DNA of 64,000 nucleotides from B1 sp964355075 (GTDB lineage Bacteria; Bacteroidota; Bacteroidia; UKL13-3): contig CAYHCF010000007.1 of assembly GCA_964355075.1 (NCBI GenBank), positions 46,114 to 110,113 on the forward strand. Reading direction: 5' to 3'. The first letter of the stretch is position 1. Each line of letters begins with the position of its first letter. Below are positions 53,480 to 61,921 of this stretch, in pieces. A model generated the notes under the pieces. The model worked only from the letters and a program-made list of their open reading frames with translations. It did no database searches and had not been told where the DNA came from. A program made the translations under genes and the position numbers.

Positions 53480-53699
53480 TGATTTGCAAATATAAGTCAC
53501 TTGGTACAAAGAATTTTGCATGAACCAACATTTTCTACATCACAATAATCCTGCATATTGCGCGGCAATGATAATTGGGTTCCTATTGGAAATTTGTATG
53601 CCGCGCCGCGTGATTTGTGTGGTTTTCCTACCACGGCCTGAAGACCGTGGCAATTATTAAAATTTTGTATAAAAAAGATTTTTTGAGCTAACAGCCATT
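53480..53699. other. Intergenic region with REP-like hairpin and likely mobile-element debris
   Basis: 220 bp between the KilA-N stop and darA start. A minus-strand frame (53497-53703, 68 codons) has no domain and seems spurious. The region is GC-richer than its surroundings at 53600-53650 (GCCGCGCCGCGTG) and holds the hairpin at 53631-53650. Confidence 0.55.
53631..53650. repeat. REP-like hairpin
   Basis: CCACGGCC paired with GACCGTGG (8 bp, one G-T wobble) around a 4-nt TGAA loop. It resembles the palindromes associated with REP-associated tyrosine transposases in Bacteroidota. No transposase frame is present nearby. Confidence 0.55.
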
Positions 53700-54515
53700 T
53701 CACCTCAATTTTTTTAAACCATTGTTAGCCAGCAACGATTTCATTTGTGTAATCGCAATGGTATTTAATTGTTTCAATCTTGCTGATTGAACAAGTCCCT
53801 GATGGATCAAAACAGAATTGATGCTTTCTAAATTAGATAATACCACCAATTGTTCAATGGTGGCAGTATCACGTATATTGCCTACTGCCTTCGGGTACTT
53901 ATCACGCCATTGTTTTGCGGTCATTCCAAATAAGGCCATGTTTAGCAAATCTGCTTCATTGGCATAAACAAAAGTAATCTGTTTTTTTGTAAGTTCTTTG
54001 GGAATAAGATTCTCCTTTATGGCATCGGTGTGAATTCTGTAATTCACCTTTGTCAGCGTGCGTTGCAGGTTCCAATCTAGCTTTAGCCGGTTATTTTCAT
54101 CTTGTTTGAGTCTTTGAAATTCTTTTATGAGATAAATTTTAAATTCAGCACTAATCCACATTCCAAACTCAAAAGCAATATCCGGATGGGCGTATGTTCC
54201 TCCATATCTCCCTGCTGAGGCCATCAGCCCAATTGAATTCGTTTTTTCCTGCCATTCTTTAGCACTTATCTTATAATTATTTAAACCTGCCTTACTTTTA
54301 ATTATGGCGAATTCGCCATAATTAAAACAGGGATTATAAACACCTTCCCAAATCCCAAGAAACTCAACGGTGTTACGATTTCTCAGCCAATCTGAAATAA
54401 AATAATCACCATCTTTGGCTGTCAGCATATCGGTTAAAGAGATATAATCATTATTGTTATGTTTAAGAATTCTTATTTCTATTCCTTTAACATTTATACT
54501 GTTATTTTTTGCCAT
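53700..54515 (-). CDS. KilA-N domain-containing protein
   Basis: 271 residues. The KilA-N core includes KGIEIRILKHNNNDYISLTD near the N-terminus, SDWLRNRNTVEFLGIWE, NPCFNYGEF, GLNNYKISAKEWQEKTNSIG and GRYGGTYAHPDIAFEFGMW, the usual DNA-binding arrangement of phage-type antirepressor/regulator proteins. The C-terminal half (LVVLSNLESINSVLI) is a helical region of this chromosomal subfamily. Genes like this are often lateral passengers. It carries a 32-bp perfect palindrome at 54296-54327 within the FNYGEF codons. It lies between darA and the divergent FAD oxidoreductase gene and interrupts the pigment cluster. Confidence 0.9.
   Translation of the reverse strand: MAKNNSINVKGIEIRILKHNNNDYISLTDMLTAKDGDYFISDWLRNRNTVEFLGIWEGVYNPCFNYGEFAIIKSKAGLNNYKISAKEWQEKTNSIGLMASAGRYGGTYAHPDIAFEFGMWISAEFKIYLIKEFQRLKQDENNRLKLDWNLQRTLTKVNYRIHTDAIKENLIPKELTKKQITFVYANEADLLNMALFGMTAKQWRDKYPKAVGNIRDTATIEQLVVLSNLESINSVLIHQGLVQSARLKQLNTIAITQMKSLLANNGLKKLR
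54296..54327. repeat. 32-bp perfect palindrome inside the KilA-N gene
   Basis: Sixteen bases from 54296 pair perfectly with the following sixteen; centre GGCGAATTCGCC, flanks TTTTAATTAT/ATAATTAAAA, with no loop. The encoded residues are NYGEFAII on the minus strand. The symmetry extends beyond what the motif codons require. Confidence 0.9.
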
Positions 54516-54883
54516 GATTTTAATTTAATATTGAGTCTCAAAAATTGCAGTTGAAATATTTTATTTTTCAATGAATTCTAATTAGGTCTTCATTTCCATA
54601 TTCAAAAAGGAAACACGAAGATATTACCCAGTTTAATTTAGCCAAATGTTTCAGCATACATAAATCCCGGAAATAGGATTTATTATTTCAATCAAAAATG
54701 AATGAGAAAAGACTTTGGATAAAATTGAAACGTTTAATTATTGTTTTGCAATCCATTTATTTTAGGAATACCCTAAAACAAAAAAGCTGTGAATAGCTTC
54801 ATCCCTCAAATATAACAAATAAACGGGCCTCCAACCAACCAACTTTTTGATGTTTGGCGAATAATCTTAAATTTGATCGATTC
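54516..54883. other. Divergent regulatory region of the FAD oxidoreductase gene
   Basis: 368 bp, AT-rich, without a coding frame. It should carry promoters for the KilA-N and oxidoreductase genes. The only clear structures are inverted repeats TTTTAGG-5 nt-CCTAAAA at 54760-54778 and AAGCT-6 nt-AGCTT just after it (54784-54799). Confidence 0.6.
54760..54778. promoter_or_regulatory. Inverted repeat, possible operator
   Basis: A perfect 7-bp inverted repeat with a 5-nt spacer, 105 bp upstream of the oxidoreductase start. It fits the size of a dimer-binding operator but could also be a weak hairpin. Confidence 0.35.
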
Positions 54884-56485
54884 ATGCATAAGAAATATCA
54901 TTCGGGTTTAAATGGTCAACATTATGATGCCATTATTATTGGCTCAGGTTTGGGTGGTTTAACAACCGCTTCCATACTGGCACAATCGGGTAAAAAAGTT
55001 GTTGTTTTAGAACGCCATTTTATTCCGGGTGGTTTTACCCATATGTTTAAGCGCAAACATTATTTATGGGATATCGGTCTGCATTATGTAGGGCAGGTAA
55101 ATGATCTAAATACCCCTCTTCGTAAAGCTTTCGATTACCTGACAGGCGGCAAATTGAAATGGGCCAAAATGGATAGCATTTATGATAAAGCCATCATTGC
55201 CGGTAAAGAGTTTCATTTTGTGGAAGGTCGTGAAAATCAGATCCGGCAACTACTATTAAATTTTCCGCTGGAAGAGCTCGCAATCCGAAACTATTTTGAT
55301 AAAATAAAAAGCCTTTCTTCGGCTACTCCCATGTTTTTTGGCGAAAAATCAATGCTGCCCTTTTTGAGTAAATTTATCGGGTACTTTTTACGAAAAAAAT
55401 TCAATGCCCTTTCAGATCAAACTACTTATGAAGTATTGCGTTCAATCACACAAAATGAAGAACTGATATCGGTTTTATGCGCGCAATGTGGTAATTATGG
55501 ACTCACACCAAAAAAAAGCAGCTTTGTAATCCATGCCATGATTGCAGAACACTATTTAAATGGAGGAAATTATCCGGTTGGAGGAGCTAAGGAAATTTAT
55601 GTTCATCTGGGTGAAAGTATCACCAAAAATGGCGGTGAAATTTTGGTGAAGGCTGAGGTGAACGAAATCCTGATCGAAAAAGGGGTTGCTACCGGTGTAA
55701 GGATGCAGAATGGAGACCGGTTATTCGCGAAAAAGATAATCAGCAATGCTGGAGCCCGTAATACTTTTACAGAATTGATTCAGGGAGAGGAAAAATTATT
55801 ATCCCGGATCCGTAATGATTTAACTCAGCTAAAGTCATCGGCAAGCCATGTTTGTCTTTATGTGGGTTTGAACGCTTCTGATGAAGAACTAAAACTTCCC
55901 AAATCAAATTATTGGATTTATAACAGTTTTGATTTTGATGGTGATTTTGAAAGATACAATTTAGATCAAAGCCTTGATCCTCCTTTATTTTATATCTCCT
56001 TCCCGTCAAGCCGCGATTCAGGTTGGAGTACGACTCATGCCAATCTTTCTACCATTCAGGTTATTGTTCCCTGTTCCTATGAATCGGTTCAACAATGGGA
56101 GGAAAAACGATGGACGAAAAGGGGAAAAATGTATGAAGATTTTAAAAAGGCATTTGAAGAAAAACTACTTTCAAAATTATATGAAATCGTTCCACAGGTA
56201 AAAGGCCATATTGAGGTATGCGAAATTTCTACTCCTTTAAGCACCAAACATTTCACCAATTATTCCAAAGGTGAAATTTATGGTTTGGAACACTCGCCCC
56301 AACGCTTTCGTTATAAATGGTTACGCCCGCAAACACCTGTTAAAAATCTGTTTTTAACCGGACAGGATACGCTTACGGTTGGTTTGGGAGGTGCACTGTT
56401 TTCGGGTGTGATTACCGCATCTACCATTCTAAAGAAAAATTATTTCGGGAAAATTATGAAGTATAAACCTGCTGTTGAAGTCTAA
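54884..56485 (+). CDS. FAD-dependent oxidoreductase, phytoene desaturase / retinol saturase-like
   Basis: 533 residues from the ATG at 54884 (the 54854 TTG adds ten residues without homology). FAD-binding Rossmann motif DAIIIGSGLGGLTTASILAQ with Glu-ending VVVLERH, the IPGGFTHMF loop, GGAKEIYVHLGE, and the C-terminal FAD-closing NLFLTGQDTLTVGLGGALFSG. It belongs to the CrtI/CrtISO/retinol saturase clan that acts on polyene chains, so a saturation, isomerisation or desaturation step on the aryl polyene is likely. It is transcribed opposite to the flanking pigment genes. Confidence 0.87.
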   Translation: MHKKYHSGLNGQHYDAIIIGSGLGGLTTASILAQSGKKVVVLERHFIPGGFTHMFKRKHYLWDIGLHYVGQVNDLNTPLRKAFDYLTGGKLKWAKMDSIYDKAIIAGKEFHFVEGRENQIRQLLLNFPLEELAIRNYFDKIKSLSSATPMFFGEKSMLPFLSKFIGYFLRKKFNALSDQTTYEVLRSITQNEELISVLCAQCGNYGLTPKKSSFVIHAMIAEHYLNGGNYPVGGAKEIYVHLGESITKNGGEILVKAEVNEILIEKGVATGVRMQNGDRLFAKKIISNAGARNTFTELIQGEEKLLSRIRNDLTQLKSSASHVCLYVGLNASDEELKLPKSNYWIYNSFDFDGDFERYNLDQSLDPPLFYISFPSSRDSGWSTTHANLSTIQVIVPCSYESVQQWEEKRWTKRGKMYEDFKKAFEEKLLSKLYEIVPQVKGHIEVCEISTPLSTKHFTNYSKGEIYGLEHSPQRFRYKWLRPQTPVKNLFLTGQDTLTVGLGGALFSGVITASTILKKNYFGKIMKYKPAVEV

Positions 56486-56506
56486 TATTACAGAACCCAA
56501 ATCGGG

Positions 56507-57730
56507 TTAAGGTTTATACTTTCTAATGATCAAGGCCGAATTGGTTCCGCCAAAACCAAATGAATTGGATAAAAAACAATCTATGTTTTGTTCTTTGGTT
56601 TGTGTGATGATTTTAATTTTTGCCGATTCTACATCCGGATTTTCGAAATTGATATTGGGTGCAATAAAATTATTCTGCATCATTAACAGGGAGTAAACGA
56701 TTTCGCTTGCTCCGGCCATCCAACATTCATGACCGGTCATTGACTTGGTTGAACTTACCGGAATTTTATTCCCAAAAACCTGGCTGATGACGGAGGCTTC
56801 AATTTCATCACCTACCGGCGTAGCTGTGGCATGGGCGTTCACATAATCAATCTCTTCAACATGTACACCACTTTGTTTAAAGGCCATATTCAGAGCGCGG
56901 ATTTGTCCGTCGAAATTGGGGTTGGATATATGATCGCCATTTGAAGAAAATCCATAACCTACTACCTCACCCAAAATAGTTGCTCCTCTTTTTAAAGCCG
57001 ACTCCAGCGATTCTAAGATAACAGTTGCGGCTCCTCCCGACGGAATCAATCCATCACGGTCGCGGTCGAAGGGACGGGATGCTTTGGTGGGTTCAGACTC
57101 CCTTACCGAAAAAGCACCTAAACCATCAAAACTACCCATGGCATACACATTAATTTCCTGAGCACCCCCGCAAATAATTCTATCCTGTAAACCCTGCTTA
57201 ATTAATAAAAATCCCATGCCAATGGAATGAGAACCCGAAGCACAGGCAGCACTCAAAGTGAAGTTAATTCCTTTCAATTTATAAATGGTAGAAAGGTTCA
57301 TATTTACCGTGCAATTCATGTTCTGGAAAATATCACCACTTCCAATTAAGGTATTGTCCTTCTTTTTCCTTGCTTTATCAACTGTTTCCGTTACCGCACC
57401 GGCCGTACTGTCGTTGCCAAATATGATACCCGTTTCATTTTTGCTTAAAAAATCAATATCCAGCTTAGCCTGAGCCAAAGCCTCGCGTGTTGACATATAA
57501 GCGTACATGGCAGGCTGGTGCATGTGGATTCTTTCACGGCGACCCAGGTAATTTTTTAAATCAGGGGTTTCTACATAACCGGTTAATGCCGAGCGGTAAC
57601 CAAACTCTTTTCGGGATTCGTCATAAATAATTCCACTCTTACCCTGATACAAAGAATCTTTAACTGCTTCCAGATTCTTGCCAATACAGGAGTATATTCC
57701 GATCCCGGTTATTACTACTCTGTTGTTCAT
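56507..57730 (-). CDS. Beta-ketoacyl-ACP synthase downstream of TAL and FabG
   Basis: 407 residues. Cys163 lies in TLSAACASGSHS, the His residues in YVNAHATATPVGD and SMTGHECWMAG, so the triad is complete. It is of the FabF type with an altered ACASG surround and a GHECWMAG motif like those in aryl polyene KS (ApeR/ApeO-like). It follows FabG by 3 bp and TAL beyond that, forming a likely three-gene initiation unit for the aryl polyene. Its stop is close to the converging FAD gene. Confidence 0.92.
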   Translation of the reverse strand: MNNRVVITGIGIYSCIGKNLEAVKDSLYQGKSGIIYDESRKEFGYRSALTGYVETPDLKNYLGRRERIHMHQPAMYAYMSTREALAQAKLDIDFLSKNETGIIFGNDSTAGAVTETVDKARKKKDNTLIGSGDIFQNMNCTVNMNLSTIYKLKGINFTLSAACASGSHSIGMGFLLIKQGLQDRIICGGAQEINVYAMGSFDGLGAFSVRESEPTKASRPFDRDRDGLIPSGGAATVILESLESALKRGATILGEVVGYGFSSNGDHISNPNFDGQIRALNMAFKQSGVHVEEIDYVNAHATATPVGDEIEASVISQVFGNKIPVSSTKSMTGHECWMAGASEIVYSLLMMQNNFIAPNINFENPDVESAKIKIITQTKEQNIDCFLSNSFGFGGTNSALIIRKYKP

Positions 57731-57733
57731 TTT

Positions 57734-58465
57734 CTATGAATAAATTCCTCCGTTAATATTAATAATTTCGCCGGTAATATAAGCAGCTTTTTCCGAAGCT
57801 AAAAAACTAACTAAGTGTGCAACTTCTTCCGGTTCACCAAAACGTTGAAGCGGCACTAATTTCGACAGTTCTTTTTCATCCAAATCCTGCGTCATATCAC
57901 TTTTTACAAATCCGGGCGCCACTGCATTTACAGTAATTTTTCTTTTAGCCACTTCACTTGCCAAAGCCTTGGTGGCCCCAATCATTGCACCTTTTGCTGC
58001 CGAATAATTGGTCTGGCCGGGAAGACCCTTTAAGCCTGATAAAGAAGCGATATTGATTATTCTACCATATCTTTTTCTCAGCATCGACTGGATAATGTTT
58101 TGTGTTACGTTATACATTCCTTTAACCGAGATGTTGATTACATCATCCCAATCTTTTTCAGGCATCCACATAAATAATCCGTCGCGGGTAATCCCTGCAT
58201 TGTTTACCAGAACACTGATGGTTTTTTGGGGATTTTTTTCATGCCACGAATTTAATGCTGCATCTACTTCCGTTTTATTCTGCACGTTAAAAGGAAGCAA
58301 TTCCCCCTGACCACCCTTGCTTATTAATTCATCAAGTGTTTGCTGTGCAGCCATTTCATTTGATGAATAGTTGATGAGAATAAATAAGCCATGATCCTGA
58401 GCCAATTGTAAGGCTATGGCTTTTCCGAGGCCCCTTGAGGATCCAGTTACTAATGCACAATTCAT
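57734..58465 (-). CDS. fabG: FabG-type 3-oxoacyl-ACP reductase
   Basis: 243 residues, a classical SDR. NADPH-binding TGSSRGLGKA, NNAGITRDGLF, catalytic Ser141, Tyr154 and Lys158 (SLSGLKGLPGQTNYSAAKG), and the PGFVKSDMT loop. It reduces 3-oxoacyl-ACP in polyene extension. It overlaps TAL by 4 bp and is followed by the KS after 3 bp. It is most likely pathway-specific rather than the housekeeping FabG, which is normally elsewhere. Confidence 0.94.
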   Translation of the reverse strand: MNCALVTGSSRGLGKAIALQLAQDHGLFILINYSSNEMAAQQTLDELISKGGQGELLPFNVQNKTEVDAALNSWHEKNPQKTISVLVNNAGITRDGLFMWMPEKDWDDVINISVKGMYNVTQNIIQSMLRKRYGRIINIASLSGLKGLPGQTNYSAAKGAMIGATKALASEVAKRKITVNAVAPGFVKSDMTQDLDEKELSKLVPLQRFGEPEEVAHLVSFLASEKAAYITGEIININGGIYS

Positions 58466-60000
58466 AAGTTAAAGCTATTATCCTTTATTAATCTGCAAAC
58501 ATCTGCAATTGTTTCCGATTGTGCCTTATCTTCTTCAATAAAAACAGCATGCCGGCGAATGATTTCATGAACTTTCAGGGTTTGAGGAGACAGTTTTTCC
58601 TTTTCACCCGCAGGCAACAAATCAATGGCCTGGCACACGGCCATTAATAAAATAGCCATTACCTGAAACGAATTATTAATAACCTGCTTGGCAATTACCG
58701 CGCTATTGGTACCCATGCTTACAATATCCTGGTTATCGTTATTGTTGGGAATACTGTGAACATAAACGGAATTACACAATGATTGATTTTCGGCTGTAGT
58801 GGAGGTGGCCGTAAACTGCAAACCCTGCAAACCAAAATTTAAGCCCAGCGTTTTTGCATTTAAAAACAGCGGAAACTTTCGGTTCAGCCTGGAGTTTAGT
58901 AAAAAGTTCAATTGCCGTTCAGCCAAAACCGAGAGTTTGGTCGTTGCAATTTTTACTTTGTCCATTTCCAGCGAAATATAATCTCCATGAAAATTCCCGC
59001 CATGAAAAACATTATCCATCTCCGGAATAACCACTGGATTATCATTGGTGGAATTGATTTCGTTTTCTACCACCTTTTTGGCATAATCCAAAGTATCCAA
59101 TACCGGACCAATTATTTGAGGAACACAGCGAATGGAATAATATTCCTGAATTTTGTTTTTGAATTCCGAACGTTGCAGCTCATCAGCATCTGAGAACAAT
59201 TCTTTACGGCTTCTAACCAATTTGCTATCCGCTAAAAAGGTTCTCATTTTTTTGGCAACCTGTTGTTGACCCGGATGGTGTTTTACACTGTTCAGTTCCT
59301 CAGAAAAGGAGTCATCAAACGATTCAACAATTTCATTGATAATGGAGGAAGTAATAATACTCCAGTTTAGGAGCCTGTAAGTATAAACCAAATTAACAGC
59401 CGCCATTCCGGTCATACAGGAAGTTCCGTTAATGATCGCCAATCCGTCACGCAATTTGAGAGAAAGAGGTTTGATGTTCAATTCTTTAAAAACCTCTTCC
59501 GTTTTGGTTCTTAAGCCTTTAAAATAAACATGACCTTCGCCGATTAAATTCAATCCCAAATGTGCCAATTGAACCAAATCACCGCTGGCCCCCACTCCAC
59601 CATGCTCGTATATTTCGGGTATAATATTTTTATCCAGAAAAATTTTTAGAAGCTCAATCACTTCAGGACTCACACCTGAGTTTCCCTGCAAAAAATTGTT
59701 AAGGCGGGCCAGTACCACGCTTCTGCCATAAACTTCATTGAGGGCAAAACCGGTACCTGAGGAATGGCTTCGGATTAAATTATATTGAAGTTGGTTCAGG
59801 TCTTTCTTTTCAATTTTGTATTGAACCATGGGACCAAAACCGGTATTGATACCATAAATTATCTTGTCGTTTGAAAAATTAACTAAAAAATCAAATGATT
59901 TTGAAATATTGAGATAGGCCTCACCACTAACTATAAACTCCTTTTTACCGAATGAAAACTGTTCTATTTTATCTAAATCCAAAAAATCTGTCATATTCAT
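58462..60000 (-). CDS. Tyrosine ammonia-lyase (HAL/PAL/TAL family)
   Basis: 512 residues from the ATG at 60000 (59994 is also possible; the frame from a TTG is not needed). MIO prosthetic group from Ala138-Ser139-Gly140 in GGVGASGDLVQL. The substrate-binding NLIRSHSSGTG segment, NGTSCMTG, CVPQIIGPVLDT, NSTNDNPVV, FHGGNFHGDYISLEM, FTATSTTAEN and HSIPNNNDNQDIVSMGTNS are all preserved. By recall it closely matches the characterised Flavobacterium johnsoniae TAL in these regions, so deamination of L-tyrosine to 4-coumarate, the flexirubin starter, is the best call. First gene of the FabG-KS unit. Confidence 0.93.
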   Translation of the reverse strand: MNMTDFLDLDKIEQFSFGKKEFIVSGEAYLNISKSFDFLVNFSNDKIIYGINTGFGPMVQYKIEKKDLNQLQYNLIRSHSSGTGFALNEVYGRSVVLARLNNFLQGNSGVSPEVIELLKIFLDKNIIPEIYEHGGVGASGDLVQLAHLGLNLIGEGHVYFKGLRTKTEEVFKELNIKPLSLKLRDGLAIINGTSCMTGMAAVNLVYTYRLLNWSIITSSIINEIVESFDDSFSEELNSVKHHPGQQQVAKKMRTFLADSKLVRSRKELFSDADELQRSEFKNKIQEYYSIRCVPQIIGPVLDTLDYAKKVVENEINSTNDNPVVIPEMDNVFHGGNFHGDYISLEMDKVKIATTKLSVLAERQLNFLLNSRLNRKFPLFLNAKTLGLNFGLQGLQFTATSTTAENQSLCNSVYVHSIPNNNDNQDIVSMGTNSAVIAKQVINNSFQVMAILLMAVCQAIDLLPAGEKEKLSPQTLKVHEIIRRHAVFIEEDKAQSETIADVCRLIKDNSFNL

Positions 60001-60163
60001 ATGCTGTTCCGGCAAATAAATATAATTTTAATCGATTTATGTTCATTCAATTCATTCAGGGTTTCATTTAAGCCATGAAATGTAAAATATTTTTGATCCT
60101 GCTTACTGCATCTGTAAACAATTATGCATCTTTGATGAAGTTTTTAGGATAAAAACCTAACCC

Positions 60164-61717
60164 ATGCGAAAAATAATTGAAATCAGTGCCACACCCGAAC
60201 AGGCATACACTGCCATTGGTATACGCCAGCTCCTTGAGTTAAAATATGGATTCAATCCAATAGAATTAACCGGTTACAGGCTCCTTAAAAAAAGTATGGA
60301 TGCCCGCCGTAATCCCATTAAAATTAATATTCAATTAGAGGTATTTATTAATGAACCGCTTGATCCTAACCCCTTCGAACTGCATTTAAAAAATGTGGCC
60401 AACTCGCCTGAAGTGGCCATTATAGGTGCAGGTCCTGCAGGTTTATTCGCAGCAATACAATTGATTGAAAAAGGGTTAAAACCCGTGATTTTTGAACGTG
60501 GTAAAGAGGTTCGTGAACGCAGGCGCGATTTGGCAAATATTATTAAAAATAATATTGTAAACCCCGATAGTAATTATTGTTTTGGCGAAGGGGGTGCAGG
60601 CGCATACAGTGATGGTAAGCTTTATACCCGAAGCAGTAAACGGGGGGATGTGACCCGAATATTGCAGATTTTGGTTTTATTTGGGGCTGATCCGAATATT
60701 TTGTTTGAGGCGCATCCGCATATCGGAACCAATAAATTGCCGCAGGTCATTACAAAAATCAGGGAACAGATCATTGCTTGTGGCGGGGTATTTCACTTTA
60801 ATACCAAAGTCACCGACATCGATCTGAAAAATCATGCAATAAATGGTTTGTATGCCGGAAATGATTTTTACGGCTTCAAAGAAATAATACTGGCAACCGG
60901 ACATTCGGCCCGTGATATTTATGAGTTGTTAAATAATAAAGGAATTTTAATTGAAGCCAAACCTTTTGCCCTCGGGGTGAGAATAGAACATCCGCAAGCG
61001 TTAATTGACCGGATTCAGTATAAATGCACAGGCAGCAGAAATCCATTTTTACCTGCATCGAGTTATAACCTGGTTCAACAAGTTGGAGGTCGTGGTGTAT
61101 TCAGCTTTTGTATGTGTCCGGGTGGAATTATAGCCCCTGCCATGACAGCACCCGGCGAAATTGTTTTAAATGGTTGGAGTCCGAGTAAACGGAATAACCC
61201 ATTTGCCAATAGTGGCATTGTGGTTTCGGTTCAAGCAGAAGATTTTAAACCTTTCCAAAAACGCGGGCCATTATCAGGAATGGCATTCCAACAATCGGTA
61301 GAAAAGGCTTGTTTTGAATTGGGAGGGAAAAGTTTAGCTGCTCCGGCACAAAGAATGGTGGATTTTGTGAACAAGAAAACTTCTTCCACGTTACCTGAAA
61401 ATTCCTATTTACCCGGAACCGTAAGCTGCCAGCTTCATGAAATTTTACCCGACTTTGTGAGTTTCGGATTGCGTGAAGCGTTTAAAGGATTCGGTTCTAA
61501 AATGAAAGGTTACTTTACAAATGAAGCCATTATTTTGGGTACCGAATCCCGAACTTCTTCACCGGTAAGAATTCCAAGAAATAGGGAAACCTTTGAACAT
61601 CCGCAAATAAAGGGTTTATACCCCTGTGCAGAAGGGGCAGGATATGCCGGAGGAATTGTTTCTGCGGCAATGGATGGTGAGAATTGTGCCAAGGTAATAT
61701 GTTTGGGTTATGAATAA
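60164..61717 (+). CDS. COG2509-type FAD-dependent dehydrogenase
   Basis: 517 residues. An N-terminal region of about 85 residues precedes the FAD site VAIIGAGPAGLFAAIQL with acidic FERG; the family-specific CFGEGGAGAYSDGKLYTR, EAHPHIGTNKLP, and the C-terminal GLYPCAEGAGYAGGIVSAAMDG match the uncharacterised FAD dehydrogenases of COG2509. Widespread and unlinked to pigment pathways in most genomes, so its adjacency here may be incidental. It is divergent from TAL with 163 bp between starts and no assignable promoter. Confidence 0.9.
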   Translation: MRKIIEISATPEQAYTAIGIRQLLELKYGFNPIELTGYRLLKKSMDARRNPIKINIQLEVFINEPLDPNPFELHLKNVANSPEVAIIGAGPAGLFAAIQLIEKGLKPVIFERGKEVRERRRDLANIIKNNIVNPDSNYCFGEGGAGAYSDGKLYTRSSKRGDVTRILQILVLFGADPNILFEAHPHIGTNKLPQVITKIREQIIACGGVFHFNTKVTDIDLKNHAINGLYAGNDFYGFKEIILATGHSARDIYELLNNKGILIEAKPFALGVRIEHPQALIDRIQYKCTGSRNPFLPASSYNLVQQVGGRGVFSFCMCPGGIIAPAMTAPGEIVLNGWSPSKRNNPFANSGIVVSVQAEDFKPFQKRGPLSGMAFQQSVEKACFELGGKSLAAPAQRMVDFVNKKTSSTLPENSYLPGTVSCQLHEILPDFVSFGLREAFKGFGSKMKGYFTNEAIILGTESRTSSPVRIPRNRETFEHPQIKGLYPCAEGAGYAGGIVSAAMDGENCAKVICLGYE

Positions 61718-61760
61718 TAAAAAAACCTGTGCATTCAGAACATTGTTTGATCAGAGATAA

Positions 61761-61865
61761 ATGAGTAAACATGATGAAGAAATACGAAATATTTTTGATG
61801 CACTGAAACAATTGATTGCAACAAAACCAATCAGACGAAAGAGAATTGGATTTAGGAAAGACTAA
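61761..61865 (+). pseudogene. C-terminal remnant of an ORF6N-type phage antirepressor protein
   Basis: A 34-codon frame, preceded by an in-frame TAA, encodes a product starting SKHDEEIRNIFDALKQLI and ending RRKRIGFRKD. By recall this is the typical end of ORF6N domain proteins (KHD..I..IFxALKQL...RKxIGF). Upstream DNA shows no ORF6N core, so the gene is mostly deleted. Together with the KilA-N gene it shows phage-type insertions on both sides of the TAL segment. Confidence 0.55.
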
Positions 61866-61921
61866 TGTGGTTAATCCATCCTGACTTTTTTGGCACGGAT
61901 TGTTTTCGTATTTTTGACCAG

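Noticed and set aside
53497..53703. 68-codon minus-strand frame overlapping the KilA-N stop
   Set aside because: No recognised domain, odd composition and passage through a REP-like hairpin; probably non-coding debris.
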